Below are positions 36,306-44,352 of a stretch of DNA of 64,000 nucleotides, one piece after another. The notes beneath the pieces are model-generated. The model ran no database searches. It worked only from the letters and a program-made list of their open reading frames with translations, and was not told where the DNA came from. The position numbers and the translations under genes were made by a program. This stretch comes from Geodermatophilaceae bacterium URHB0062 (GTDB lineage: Bacteria > Actinomycetota > Actinomycetes > Mycobacteriales > Geodermatophilaceae). The stretch spans positions 467,373 through 531,372 of the forward strand of contig KK211087.1 of assembly GCA_000620185.1 (NCBI GenBank). The letters run 5' to 3'. Positions within the stretch are counted from its first letter, which is position 1; each line of letters starts with the position of its first letter.

Positions 36306-36345
36306 CACCATCCTATCACCATCCTGTGGGATGGTCGCGAGATGG
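36306..36345. promoter_or_regulatory. Repeat cluster, probable CopG operator
   Basis: The octamer ACCATCCT occurs twice in direct orientation 11 bp apart (36307-36314 and 36318-36325), and GGATGGT at 36329-36335 makes a perfect inverted repeat with the second copy (loop TGTG); a partial copy GATGG follows at 36341. A TAGGAT hexamer on the minus strand (36311-36316) could be the -10 of the regulator gene. Ribbon-helix-helix proteins bind such repeated half-sites. The remaining part of the 323-base gap (36346-36610) shows no gene and no clear promoter for the PhaC-like gene beyond AGAAGGAC before its ATG. Confidence 0.55.
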
Positions 36346-36610
36346 CGCTTGGAGTGAAGGTGTCGCCGCGAGATGTCCCCGGAAGCCCACTCGGAAGCAC
36401 AGCGCCCGGACGGCGACCCGGCAACCCGACAACGGTCGGAGCGACGCCGCGAGCGCCGGGGGCCGCGGCCGGCGACCCATCCGTTCTACGGATCGACTCG
36501 CCACCCCGGCAACGTGTGGGAGTCGGTACCGCCGGTTACCGTCGGTGTGACCCCGTGCACATTCCGGTCGAACAGTCTGGCCGAGGCACGGTCCACGCAG
36601 AAGGACGGAC

Positions 36611-37807
36611 ATGCTCAGCACCGACAACCGCACCACGCCCGCGCCCGCGCCCGCGCCGATCCAGGTTCTCGCCCGGCACGCGGCGACCAGCACCGCCTCG
36701 AGCCTCGCCGAACTCGCGCAGGCCACCCGGCGCGTCTGGACCGGCGCCGCGGCACAGCGGGCCACCCCACTGGACCTGGCCGCCCGCGGGGCCCGCTGGT
36801 GGACCAGCATGACCGACCGCCGGCAGCCGGCATGGCACCTCCCGCACCGCACCGTGCTGAGCACGCCGTTCGCGCACGTGCACGACTTCTCCCCCGCAGG
36901 CGCCGGGGACGACGTGATCGCGACGCTCGTGCTGCCGCCCCAGGCCGGCCACTCCTCGCACGTCGTCGACTTCGCGCCCGGGCAGAGCCAGCTGACCGTG
37001 CTGCTCGAGGCCGGCCTGACCAGCCTCTACGCGATGGAGTGGCGCGCGGCCACCCGCGAGACCCGCGACGTGACGGTCACCGACTACCTGGATGTCATCG
37101 ATCGTGCGGTGGAGCACGCCGGCGGGCGGGTCAACCTGGTCGGCGACTGCCAGGGCGGCTGGCTGGCCGCGATCTACGCGAGCCTGCACCCGGAGAAGGT
37201 CAACACCCTGACGCTCGCGGGTGCGCCGATCGACTTCCATGCCGGTGACTCGCTGATCGCCGCGTCCACCACGTTCCTCACCGGCTCGCTCGGCATGGCG
37301 CCCTACCGCACCCTCGTCGCCCTCAACGGGGGCAACATGTCCGGTCGCGCCGTCCTCAGCAACTTCATCCTCATGCAGCCGCAGACGGAGCTCGGCCGGC
37401 AGTTGGCGCTGTTCGAGAACGTGGACGACCCCGAGCACGTCGAGCGCTACCGGGTCTTCGAGGACTGGTTCAAGCACACGCAGGACATCCCCGGCGCGTT
37501 CTACCTGTGGCTGGTCGAGCACCTCTTCAGCGGCAACGAGCTCATCCAGGGCCGCTTGGTGGTCGACGGACGGCGGGCCGATCTGCGCGCCATCACCTGC
37601 CCGCTGTTCCTGCTCGCCGGCGCGCGCGACCACATCACGCCGCCCGCACAGCTGTTCGCGGCGGCGGACGCGGTGGGGACCGCCCCCGAGGACGTCGTCC
37701 GGCGCACGTCGGCCGGTGGCCACCTGGGGCTGTTCACCGGGCGGCAGGCGCTCACGGAGGACTGGCCGGTGCTGATGGCCGACGTCCGGGCCCGCAGCGG
37801 TCGATAG
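36611..37807 (+). CDS. Short PhaC-like polyhydroxyalkanoate synthase/hydrolase
   Basis: A 398-residue alpha/beta protein with the Cys nucleophile box VGDCQGGW (Cys180), Asp340 in AGARDHITPP and His371 in TSAGGHLGLF. The Cys-Asp-His triad, length and C-terminal half resemble class III/IV PhaC (about 360 residues), which usually pair with a PhaE or PhaR subunit; no such partner is adjacent. A PHA synthase of class I type lies at 50903-52630. This one could be a second synthase for other monomers or a thioesterase-like relative. Its neighbours are depolymerase, phasin and regulators. Confidence 0.78.
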   Translation: MLSTDNRTTPAPAPAPIQVLARHAATSTASSLAELAQATRRVWTGAAAQRATPLDLAARGARWWTSMTDRRQPAWHLPHRTVLSTPFAHVHDFSPAGAGDDVIATLVLPPQAGHSSHVVDFAPGQSQLTVLLEAGLTSLYAMEWRAATRETRDVTVTDYLDVIDRAVEHAGGRVNLVGDCQGGWLAAIYASLHPEKVNTLTLAGAPIDFHAGDSLIAASTTFLTGSLGMAPYRTLVALNGGNMSGRAVLSNFILMQPQTELGRQLALFENVDDPEHVERYRVFEDWFKHTQDIPGAFYLWLVEHLFSGNELIQGRLVVDGRRADLRAITCPLFLLAGARDHITPPAQLFAAADAVGTAPEDVVRRTSAGGHLGLFTGRQALTEDWPVLMADVRARSGR

Positions 37808-37830
37808 CCCACTCGGTCCGCTCCGCGTGG

Positions 37831-38835
37831 TCAGAGGGACTGCGCGGCGAAGAACGCCCACATGGCCGTGCTGGCACGCGGTCCCCGTGGATCGCTGTAC
37901 GAGCCGTCGCGCACGCCGCCGGACCAGGCGTGGCCGAGGCCGTGGACGCGCCAGAACTCCAGGCGTTTGCGGCCCCGGCGCGAGTACCAGCGCGTGACGG
38001 TGAACCGGCGCCCGTCGGCGGAGCGACGGTCGGTCGTCCGGGACCGGGTCACCGGCCCCCCGTCGGCGCCGGACGGCAGACGTGCGGCGTCGTGGGCCAG
38101 CCACTGCTCGATCACCTGGTCGCCGTTCCGCGCGTGCACGACACGGTCGGCGACGCCCTGGACGACGACCATCGGGGCGAACGCCCTCGCGGCGATCGTC
38201 TCGGGCAGCACTCCGCGCCCGCGCATGACGGCGAGCGCACCGGCGCCCGACCGCGCGGTCCGGTAGGCCGGGCCGGAGTGGACCCCGACGGCGGCGAACA
38301 CGTCCGGATAGGTGGCGGCGAGGACCACGGCCATGCCGGCCCCGGCCGAGATGCCGGCCACGTAGACGCGCGCCGGGTCGATCCGCCATCGCGTCGGTTC
38401 GGCCAGCACCGCCGCGGTGATGCCGGCCAGCGCGGCCGGCTCCCCCGCCCCGCGGGACTGGTGCCCGGGCTCGAACCACCGCCAGCACCCTCCGGGGTGG
38501 TGACCGCGGGTCTGCCGCGGTGCGACCAGGAGGAACCCGTGCCGGTCGGCCAGGGCGGGAAACCGGGTCGCCGCCACGAACTCCTCGGCGGTCTGGTTGC
38601 AGCCGTGCAGGAGCAGCACCATCGGCACGCGGACGGCGCGCCGATGACCCGCGGGCAGGTAGACGTCGTAGGCGCGGGGTCCACCGGGCCCTCGATAGGT
38701 CGACCGGACCCATCGGCCGGTTCCCCGCCGCACCGTGGGCCGGACCGCGGCCACCCGGGCGCGAGCGGGGGAAGGCGCCAGGAACGGCAGTCGGGACAGC
38801 TGCCGGATGGCCTTGGAACGCGATCGCCGCGCCAT
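37831..38835 (-). CDS. PHB-depolymerase-family esterase (copy 2)
   Basis: A 334-residue protein from the ATG at 38835, with GGAGG at the right spacing. It begins with a basic stretch (MARRSRSKAIRQL) but no true signal peptide. The catalytic domain has RAYDVYLPAGHRRAVR, MVLLLHGCNQTAEEF for the oxyanion site, GISAGAGM with the Ser, VVVQGVADRVVHARN with the Asp and HGLGHAWSGG with the His. It is a clear relative of copy 1. It converges on the PhaC-like gene with 23 bp between stops, and a strong hairpin separates it from the phasin gene upstream. Confidence 0.86.
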   Translation of the reverse strand: MARRSRSKAIRQLSRLPFLAPSPARARVAAVRPTVRRGTGRWVRSTYRGPGGPRAYDVYLPAGHRRAVRVPMVLLLHGCNQTAEEFVAATRFPALADRHGFLLVAPRQTRGHHPGGCWRWFEPGHQSRGAGEPAALAGITAAVLAEPTRWRIDPARVYVAGISAGAGMAVVLAATYPDVFAAVGVHSGPAYRTARSGAGALAVMRGRGVLPETIAARAFAPMVVVQGVADRVVHARNGDQVIEQWLAHDAARLPSGADGGPVTRSRTTDRRSADGRRFTVTRWYSRRGRKRLEFWRVHGLGHAWSGGVRDGSYSDPRGPRASTAMWAFFAAQSL

Positions 38836-38893
38836 GGGTTCCTCCGGCGGTGGACTGCGCGGCTGTCGCCGCCGTGGGCGGCCCGGACGCACA

Positions 38894-38923
38894 GCGGGGG
38901 CCCCGGGTGTCCGGGGCCCCCGC
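38894..38923 (-). terminator. Strong terminator after the phasin gene
   Basis: A perfect 13-bp stem (38894-38906 with 38911-38923, loop GTGT) with only G-C pairs lies 31 bases after the phasin stop and 58 bases before the esterase start. It should stop the phasin transcript, which has its own strong promoter, so the esterase has to be expressed separately. Confidence 0.8.
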
Positions 38924-38954
38924 GCTGCCGTGCGGCCGGGAAGGAAGGCGGCGA

Positions 38955-39245
38955 TCAGGCCTTGGTGGCGGCCTTGGTCACGGTCTCGGCGGTCTCCTGG
39001 ACGACGGCGCCGGCGGCGGTGACGTAGCCGACGAACTTCTTGGCGACGTCGCGCTGGGCCTCGATGACCTTCTCGGTGAAGTCGAAGTAGCGGTCGATCG
39101 CCGTGTCGGCGTCGAACTGCGGCGCGAAGGCGGGCAGCTGGGCCGCCGCGTTCTGGACGGTGCGGGTCCAGGTGTCCACGGTCTTGCGGACGGCGTCCTG
39201 GCCCTGCTGGAAGAACTCCGTGTACTGCGCGGTGTCGACGGTCAT
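38955..39245 (-). CDS. Phasin-like PHA granule protein
   Basis: A 96-residue protein from the ATG at 39245 with AGGAGG in front. It is almost fully amphipathic helix (EFFQQGQDAVRKTVDTW, FDFTEKVIEAQRDVAKKFVG) and ends in an Ala/Thr/Lys-rich tail, as phasins do. It should coat PHA granules and control their size. The length is near the short phasins of actinomycetes. Its own consensus promoter and a terminator make it a single-gene unit that can be expressed highly. Confidence 0.8.
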   Translation of the reverse strand: MTVDTAQYTEFFQQGQDAVRKTVDTWTRTVQNAAAQLPAFAPQFDADTAIDRYFDFTEKVIEAQRDVAKKFVGYVTAAGAVVQETAETVTKAATKA

Positions 39246-39266
39246 GGTCGTCCTCCTGATCGTGTT

Positions 39267-39311
39267 GCGGTGTGTTGCTTGAAATAGTACGCACACCGCT
39301 CAGGATGTCAA
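39267..39311 (-). promoter_or_regulatory. Phasin promoter with a dyad around the -10
   Basis: On the minus strand, TTGACA (39306-39311), a 16-bp spacer and TACTAT (39284-39289) make a near-consensus promoter, far stronger than usual for this genome. The -35 overlaps the stop codon of the XRE gene. An inverted repeat GCGGTGTG (39267-39274) and CACACCGC (39292-39299) brackets the -10 and start point, and GTGTTGC is repeated at 39262 and 39272. This is the layout of a repressor site, probably for the adjacent XRE protein, as PhaR-like regulators do at phasin genes. Confidence 0.65.
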
Positions 39312-39685
39312 GCGCTCGCCGACCGACCGTCCACGAAGCTGCGGTAGATGCGCAGCAGCGCCTCGCGCTCCTCCGGCGTCAGCGCCGGATCACTGCTGAT
39401 CGCCTCCTCGGTGCCGGAGCGGCTCTCGGCCCCCGGCTCGGAGGCGCCGTGGACCACGCCCGCCTGGGCGAGCAGCGTGTCCGCGGGGATGCCCAGCGCT
39501 TCGGCGATCGCCTGCAGGACCCGCAGCGAGGGCTGGTGCAACCCCCGCTCCACCTGGCTCAGATAGGCGTTGGACACCTTGGTCAGCTCCGCCATGCCGC
39601 GCAGCGACAGATCGGCCATCTGCCGTTGCAGGCGGATGTACTCGCCGAGCTGCCGCATGCCCGGGTCGTCGTCCTCGGTCGTCAT
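39308..39685 (-). CDS. XRE-family regulator, probable phasin regulator
   Basis: A 125-residue protein from the ATG at 39685 (GAGGGGGG ahead of it). Residues 10-70 form a Cro/CI helix-turn-helix (LGEYIRLQRQMADLSLRGMA, VSNAYLSQVERGLHQPSLRV). The C-terminal half is acidic and ends with a helix (ALTPEEREALLRIYRSFVDG). XRE proteins of this shape lie next to phasin genes in several actinomycetes. It is followed at once by the phasin promoter, which overlaps its stop codon, so it likely represses the phasin when no granules are present; the repression itself is inferred. Confidence 0.85.
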   Translation of the reverse strand: MTTEDDDPGMRQLGEYIRLQRQMADLSLRGMAELTKVSNAYLSQVERGLHQPSLRVLQAIAEALGIPADTLLAQAGVVHGASEPGAESRSGTEEAISSDPALTPEEREALLRIYRSFVDGRSASA

Positions 39686-39755
39686 CGCGTCGCCCCCCTC
39701 GTTCCGCACAGTCTCCCCGATGCCGACGGCCCGGCTGCGACGTCCGCCCTCCGGG

Positions 39756-40766
39756 TCACCCGATCCGGGGTGCCGCCGTGGACGCCCGGATCCGCAGCTG
39801 GGTCGGCATCGTCAGCTCGGTGCTGCCCTCCCGGCGTGCCAGCAGGAGGTCGACGAGGGTCCGGCCGGCCTCCTCGACCGGAGCGGCGACCGTGGTCAGC
39901 GGTGGGGAGCAGAAGTCGGACCCGAAGATGTCGTCGAAGCCGACGACGCTCACCCGGCCGGGCACCTCGACGCCGCGCTGCTCGAGCGTGCGGAGCACTC
40001 CGATGGCGAGCAGGTCGTTGAACGCCACCAGCGCCGTCGCCCCCGTGGCGAGCCCGATGCCGGCGGCGGCCGGCCCGCTGTCCAGCGTCGGGTGGAAGGG
40101 GCCGCACCGCACCACCGAGGCGCCGAGCGCCTCGGCCGCGGACGACAGGGCCGTCCACCGCTGACGGTCGGACCAGGCCGCCTCCGGGCCGGCGAGGTAG
40201 GCGATCGAACGGTGCCCCAGGGAGACGAGGTGGTCGACGATCTGCCGACTGCCGTCCGCGGAGTCCGTGGCGACGCTGGACAGTCCTTCGACCCGGCGGT
40301 TGAACAGGACGACGGGAATCCGCTCGGCGAGCCGGCGGAGATCGGCATCGGCGAGCCGGCTGGAGACGAGGACGACCCCGTCGACCGACGACCCCAGCCC
40401 CTCCAGGTGGGCGGTCTCCAGGTCGGGGCTCTCCCGCGTGTCCGCGATGAGCAGCGTGGACCCCGCTGCCCGGGCCTGCGCCTCGGCCCCGCGCACGAGC
40501 CCGAAGTTGTGCGGGTTGGTGATGTCCGGCACCAGGACGGCGAGGCTCCCCGTGCGCCCGGTGGGCAGCGCCTGCGCCAGGCGGTTGGGCCGGTACCCCA
40601 TCCGCTGGGCCACCGCCGCCACGTGCTCCCGCGTCCGGGCATTCACCCGCCCCGGGTCCGACAGCGCACGGGAGACCGTCGAGGTGGCCACTCCCGCCTC
40701 CCGGGCGACGTCGAGCAGGGTCACCGCGCGAGGGCGGCCGGTGCCACGACCGCCGCCGTCCGCCAT
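39756..40766 (-). CDS. LacI-family transcriptional regulator
   Basis: A 336-residue LacI/GalR protein. The ATG at 40766 is preferred since the -10 of its own promoter lies just upstream; the ATG at 40808 would fall in the operator. The helix-turn-helix is VTLLDVAREAGVATSTVSRA, followed by the hinge (RMGYRPNRLAQALPTGRTG) and a sugar-binding type effector domain. The near-absent leader suggests a leaderless transcript. It faces an MFS carrier gene across a perfect palindrome. The inducer is probably a small sugar or acid moved by that carrier. Confidence 0.92.
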   Translation of the reverse strand: MADGGGRGTGRPRAVTLLDVAREAGVATSTVSRALSDPGRVNARTREHVAAVAQRMGYRPNRLAQALPTGRTGSLAVLVPDITNPHNFGLVRGAEAQARAAGSTLLIADTRESPDLETAHLEGLGSSVDGVVLVSSRLADADLRRLAERIPVVLFNRRVEGLSSVATDSADGSRQIVDHLVSLGHRSIAYLAGPEAAWSDRQRWTALSSAAEALGASVVRCGPFHPTLDSGPAAAGIGLATGATALVAFNDLLAIGVLRTLEQRGVEVPGRVSVVGFDDIFGSDFCSPPLTTVAAPVEEAGRTLVDLLLARREGSTELTMPTQLRIRASTAAPRIG

Positions 40767-40778
40767 CTCCACGATCCG

Positions 40779-40818
40779 ATTATCGGCTGATGCTGCAAAA
40801 TCTGGCAAGCGCTTGCCA
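40779..40818. promoter_or_regulatory. LacI promoter and palindromic operator
   Basis: A perfect 16-bp palindrome TGGCAAGCGCTTGCCA at 40803-40818 carries the CG-centred core typical of LacI/GalR operators. On the minus strand the left end is also a -35 (TTGCCA), and GATAAT at 40779-40784 is the -10 with an 18-bp spacer, so the bound protein would block its own promoter. The divergent carrier starts at 40870 and would be repressed from the same site. Confidence 0.8.
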
Positions 40819-40869
40819 TACTCATTGGGGAGACCCGTCCGGGCTCGGCCGTCGGCAAGGAGCAGTGCA

Positions 40870-42177
40870 GTGGAGAACAGGTCCGATCCCTCCGGAACGA
40901 GCCGTCGGGGGGTGATCGTGTGGAGCGTGGGCCTGCTCGGCTACGTCCTCGCGGTGCTCCAGCGGACCTCCTTCGGCGTCGCCGGCCTCGACGCCGCGGA
41001 CCGCTTCGGTGTCAGCCCGGCCGCGCTCTCGGCCTTCGTGTTCCTGCAGATCGCCGTCTACATGGCCGCGCAGATCCCCGGGGGCCTGCTCGTGGACCGC
41101 CTGGGCGCCCGCGCCGTCCTCGTGCTGGCGAGCACCCTCCTGGCCGCGGGGCAGCTGGTTCTCGCGTTCGCCCCCTCCCTGCCGGTCGCGGTGCTGGCCC
41201 GCCTTCTCGTGGGTGCCGGTGACGGCGTCATCCTGGTGGCCGTCCTCGCGCTGGTCCCCCGCTGGTTCGAGGCGCGACGGGTGCCGCTCGCGACCCAGCT
41301 GACCACGATCTTCAGCCAGGTCGGTCAGATCCTCTCCGCGGTGCCGTTCGTGGCCCTGCTGCACTCGGCGGGCTGGTCGCCGGCGTTCGGCACGGCCGCC
41401 GCGGCGAGCGCGATCGCCGCCGGACTGGCGCTCGCCGTGGTCCGCAACGCACCGGGTGGGGCGTGGCGCCCGGCACCCTCGCTGTCCCTGCGCGAGATCG
41501 GCGGGCAGCTCGGCGCGGTCTGGCGCCGGCCCGGCACCCGTCTCGGCTTCTTCGGCCACATGGGCACGCAGTTCTCGATGATGGTGTTCTGCCTGCTCTG
41601 GGGCGTGCCCTACCTCGTGACCGCGCAGGGCCTCTCCCCCGGCTCCGCGGGGGCGCTGATCTCCCTGTTCGTGGTGGCCACCATCGTCATCGGCCCGGTG
41701 GTCGGGCTGCTCACGATGCGGCACCCGCTCCGTCGCTCGTGGCTGGTGCTCGGGATCATCGCCGCCGACGTCGTCGTGTGGACCGCCGTCCTCGCCTTTC
41801 CGGGCCCGGCACCCCGCTGGCTGCTCGTCGTCCTGGTGGTCGTGCTGGCCGCGGGCGGCCCGGGCTCCGTGGTCGGGTTCGACATCGCCCGCACCGCCAA
41901 CCCCAGCACCAACCTGGGCCTGGCACAGAGCATCGTGAACCTGGGCGGGTTCACGGCGAGCCTGGTCGTCCTGGCCGCGATGGGTGGGGTGATGAACGCC
42001 CTCGGCGGCTTCACTCCCGACGCCTTCCGGATCGCCTGGCTCGTGCAGTACCCGGTCTGGGCGTTCGCCGTGGCCTGCATCGTGGTCACCCGGCGCTCGG
42101 CGCGCCGGCTCGACGCGGCCCGCGGCGTGGTGCCCCGCCCGCTGCGCGAGGTGCTCGCCGGTTCCCGGACCGGCTGA
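40870..42177 (+). CDS. MFS transporter under LacI control
   Basis: A 435-residue, 12-helix major facilitator from the GTG at 40870, with AAGGAG at proper spacing. The loop 2-3 motif is GGLLVDRLGARAVLVL, and TM4 has ARLLVGAGDGVILVAVL. It resembles hexuronate/nitrate-like MFS carriers more than drug pumps. The divergent LacI regulator and the shared operator suggest uptake of a carbon source. It converges tightly on a GNAT gene. The substrate is unknown. Confidence 0.88.
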   Translation: MENRSDPSGTSRRGVIVWSVGLLGYVLAVLQRTSFGVAGLDAADRFGVSPAALSAFVFLQIAVYMAAQIPGGLLVDRLGARAVLVLASTLLAAGQLVLAFAPSLPVAVLARLLVGAGDGVILVAVLALVPRWFEARRVPLATQLTTIFSQVGQILSAVPFVALLHSAGWSPAFGTAAAASAIAAGLALAVVRNAPGGAWRPAPSLSLREIGGQLGAVWRRPGTRLGFFGHMGTQFSMMVFCLLWGVPYLVTAQGLSPGSAGALISLFVVATIVIGPVVGLLTMRHPLRRSWLVLGIIAADVVVWTAVLAFPGPAPRWLLVVLVVVLAAGGPGSVVGFDIARTANPSTNLGLAQSIVNLGGFTASLVVLAAMGGVMNALGGFTPDAFRIAWLVQYPVWAFAVACIVVTRRSARRLDAARGVVPRPLREVLAGSRTG

Positions 42178-42183
42178 CGGGCC

Positions 42184-42771
42184 TCAGGACGGCGGGACGT
42201 CGACGCCCGCGCGGGCGAGGTGGCCACGCGCTCGATCGGCGCGGTCCGGCGGGAGCTCCAGCGCGGTGAGGTCGAAGGTGATCGTGACCGTGTCCCCGTC
42301 GCTCTCCCGGCGGCCGGGCAGGGCCAGCCGCCGCAGCAGCCCCAGCATCCCGGCGTTCCCGGCCATGACATCGGCGACGAGGACCTCCTGCCCGGCGACC
42401 CGGGCGACGTCGAACAGCCGGCCGAGCAGGAGCCGGCCGACCCCTTGCCGCTGGAGGGCGTCGTCGACGACCACGGCCAGCTCCGCGCTGGTCTCACCGG
42501 GCCGGCCCTCGTAGCGGGTGACGGCGACGAGGTCGGTTCCGCGCGCGGCGACGAGCGCGAACCGGGCCCGGCCCTCGATCCGGGTAAAGCGGTCGACGTC
42601 GGCGGGCGAGAGGTGCGGACGGGCACCGAAGTACCGGCGGTAGATGGTGTCGGCCGACAACCGGGCGTGCAGTGCGACGAGGGCGCCGGCATCGGCGGGC
42701 GTGATCGGCCGGACGAGCACCGCCGTTCCGTCGGGCAGGGTGATCTCATCCTGCAGCGAGCCGGGCAGCAC
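42184..42771 (-). CDS. GNAT N-acetyltransferase
   Basis: A 195-residue GNAT protein from the GTG at 42771. The beginning, DGTAVLVRPITPADAGALVA, and the motif AELAVVVDDALQRQGVGRLL are typical of acetyltransferases similar to the GNAT part of Pat-like protein acetylases. The motif A loop (QRQGVG) is intact. It is the last gene of the long minus-strand run, 10 bp after the isomerase-like gene. The acceptor is unknown. Confidence 0.85.
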   Translation of the reverse strand: MLPGSLQDEITLPDGTAVLVRPITPADAGALVALHARLSADTIYRRYFGARPHLSPADVDRFTRIEGRARFALVAARGTDLVAVTRYEGRPGETSAELAVVVDDALQRQGVGRLLLGRLFDVARVAGQEVLVADVMAGNAGMLGLLRRLALPGRRESDGDTVTITFDLTALELPPDRADRARGHLARAGVDVPPS

Positions 42772-42781
42772 GGGGGACCTC

Positions 42782-43648
42782 CTATCCGCGCGCCGCGTCG
42801 AGCACGGTCAGCGCCGCGTCCGCCGCGGCCCGCGCCGCCACCTCGACCGGGAGCGCCCGGAACTCCGGGGTGTTCACCTCCACGCACCACGGCCCGTCGA
42901 ACCCGGCCGCTGTAACCGCTCGCGCCAGTCCCACGACGTCCAGCTCGCCCTCCCCCGGCAGCTTTCGGGCGGCACGCGCATGGGAGAGGTGGTCCTGGTG
43001 CACGCGGGGGCCGTCGTTGAGCTGCACGGCGACGACGCCGGCCCCGGGCAGGTCGTCGAGCGCCCCGAGGTCCGCCCCGCCGTTGAAGAAGTGCCAGACG
43101 TCGACCATCAGGCCGGCCGTGGCCGCGCCGGACCGGCGCACCACCTCGAGCGCGGTGGCGACGTCGGGCAGCGCGGACCACGGAAAGGCCTCGACCGCCA
43201 GGAGGAGACCACGGCGGTCCAGGCGCTCCGCCAGCGCCGCCAGCCGTCGGGCCGCCCGGCCGACATCGAGGTCGCCCGGCCCGAACTCCCCTGCGGTGAC
43301 GTGCCGGCCGCCCAGCGCGTCGGCCACGGCCTCGATCCCCGCGACCGTGGCCGCCGACGCCGTCTCCCCGGCGTCCAGCGCCCAGTCGCCGAGGAACTCG
43401 ATCTCGACCAGGCGCAGACCCGTCGACCGCAGGGTGGCCCGCATGCCGTCGGTGCCGAGCCCGGCCTCCCGGGTGCGCGCGAGGTCGTCGACGTGGAGAC
43501 CGATCCCGGCGAATCCCGCAGCCGCCGCGGCCTCGCACCGCTGGACGAACCCGTGCCGTGGCTCCTGCCCGAACCCCGCCCCGGTCAGCGTGAAGAAGCT
43601 GGCCACCAGCTCGGGGTCGCCGGGGCCGGTTCCGGACGGGTCAGCCAC
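42782..43648 (-). CDS. Sugar phosphate isomerase/epimerase-like TIM barrel
   Basis: A 288-residue xylose-isomerase-like barrel. The GTG at 43648 overlaps the RidA stop by 8 bp. Metal-site candidates are the Glu in LLLAVEAFPW, the Asp and His in LMVDVWHFFNG, the Gln in VAVQLNDGP and the Glu in WCVEVNTPEF, a complete set for the family. Members include hydroxypyruvate isomerase, inosose dehydratase and 3-dehydroshikimate dehydratase, so the reaction stays open. In this run it could finish the breakdown of an aromatic-derived acid. Confidence 0.85.
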   Translation of the reverse strand: MADPSGTGPGDPELVASFFTLTGAGFGQEPRHGFVQRCEAAAAAGFAGIGLHVDDLARTREAGLGTDGMRATLRSTGLRLVEIEFLGDWALDAGETASAATVAGIEAVADALGGRHVTAGEFGPGDLDVGRAARRLAALAERLDRRGLLLAVEAFPWSALPDVATALEVVRRSGAATAGLMVDVWHFFNGGADLGALDDLPGAGVVAVQLNDGPRVHQDHLSHARAARKLPGEGELDVVGLARAVTAAGFDGPWCVEVNTPEFRALPVEVAARAAADAALTVLDAARG

Positions 43649-44027
43649 GGTAGGCCGCGACCTCGATCATGAAGCGGGCGTTCTCCCCCGCCCGGCCGAA
43701 CGCGGGCGACTCGATGGCCGACCGCGCCGGCCGGTGGTCGCCGAACCGTTCGGCCCACACCTGGTTGAACAGCGGCCGGTCCCGCTGCAGGTCCCGCATG
43801 ACGATGCCGACGCGGACGACGTCGGTCAGTCCGGCGCCGGCCGCCGCGAGGATCGCCACCAGGTTGCCGAACAGCTGCTCGAGCTCGGCCCGTGCGTCGG
43901 GCGGGATCTCGCGTTCCCGGGGTGTCGCTCCGAAGAGGGCCGAGACGTGGATCCAGCCGCCGGCCTCGACCGCCTGGGGCACCGGTCCGACGTGGGACGG
44001 CGCGTCGTCGGTGTGGATGATCCGCAT
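43641..44027 (-). CDS. RidA/YjgF-family deaminase-like protein
   Basis: A 128-residue RidA-fold protein with the conserved Arg in PARSAIESPAF and a Glu in FMIEVAAY, as in enzymes that hydrolyse reactive enamines. RidA relatives also serve as 2-aminomuconate deaminase in meta-cleavage operons, and the adjacent MhpD-type genes make that role attractive. It starts at the ATG at 44027, three bases after the DUF2218 stop, and overlaps the isomerase-like gene by 8 bp. Confidence 0.88.
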   Translation of the reverse strand: MRIIHTDDAPSHVGPVPQAVEAGGWIHVSALFGATPREREIPPDARAELEQLFGNLVAILAAAGAGLTDVVRVGIVMRDLQRDRPLFNQVWAERFGDHRPARSAIESPAFGRAGENARFMIEVAAYRG

Positions 44028-44030
44028 CCG

Positions 44031-44333
44031 CTACCCGCCTCCGTCCGGAGACCAGCGGACCGTGAGCTCGCGGCGGGCACCGAACCGCTCCAGGTGCCGG
44101 CCGAGCACGTCCTGCACGCGGGCGAGCGCCTTCTCGTCGTCCGCGACGGCCTCGAGCACGAGCCGGCCGTCCTCGGGCCGCACCGTCCCGATGCCGTAGG
44201 TGAAGACCAGCCGTCCCCCGTCCGGCGCGCCGTCGACGTCCTCGACGGGGTTCTTCCGGCCCAGGTGGGCCAGCAACTGCTTGGCGTAACGCACGGCCGC
44301 GTCCGTGGGCACCACCGCCGTGGACGACGTCAC
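44031..44333 (-). CDS. DUF2218 family protein
   Basis: A 100-residue protein from the GTG at 44333. The pattern DAAVRYAKQLLAHLGRK and then a short beta sheet (RLVFTYGIGTVRPEDGRLVLEAV) followed by VQDVLGRHLERFG is DUF2218, known mostly from proteobacterial and actinobacterial iron- or acid-related operons; its function is not established. Position between RidA and hydratase genes suggests a part in the same pathway, by inference. Confidence 0.82.
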   Translation of the reverse strand: MTSSTAVVPTDAAVRYAKQLLAHLGRKNPVEDVDGAPDGGRLVFTYGIGTVRPEDGRLVLEAVADDEKALARVQDVLGRHLERFGARRELTVRWSPDGGG

Positions 44334-44352
44334 CGGTGCTCCTCTCCTGCGC

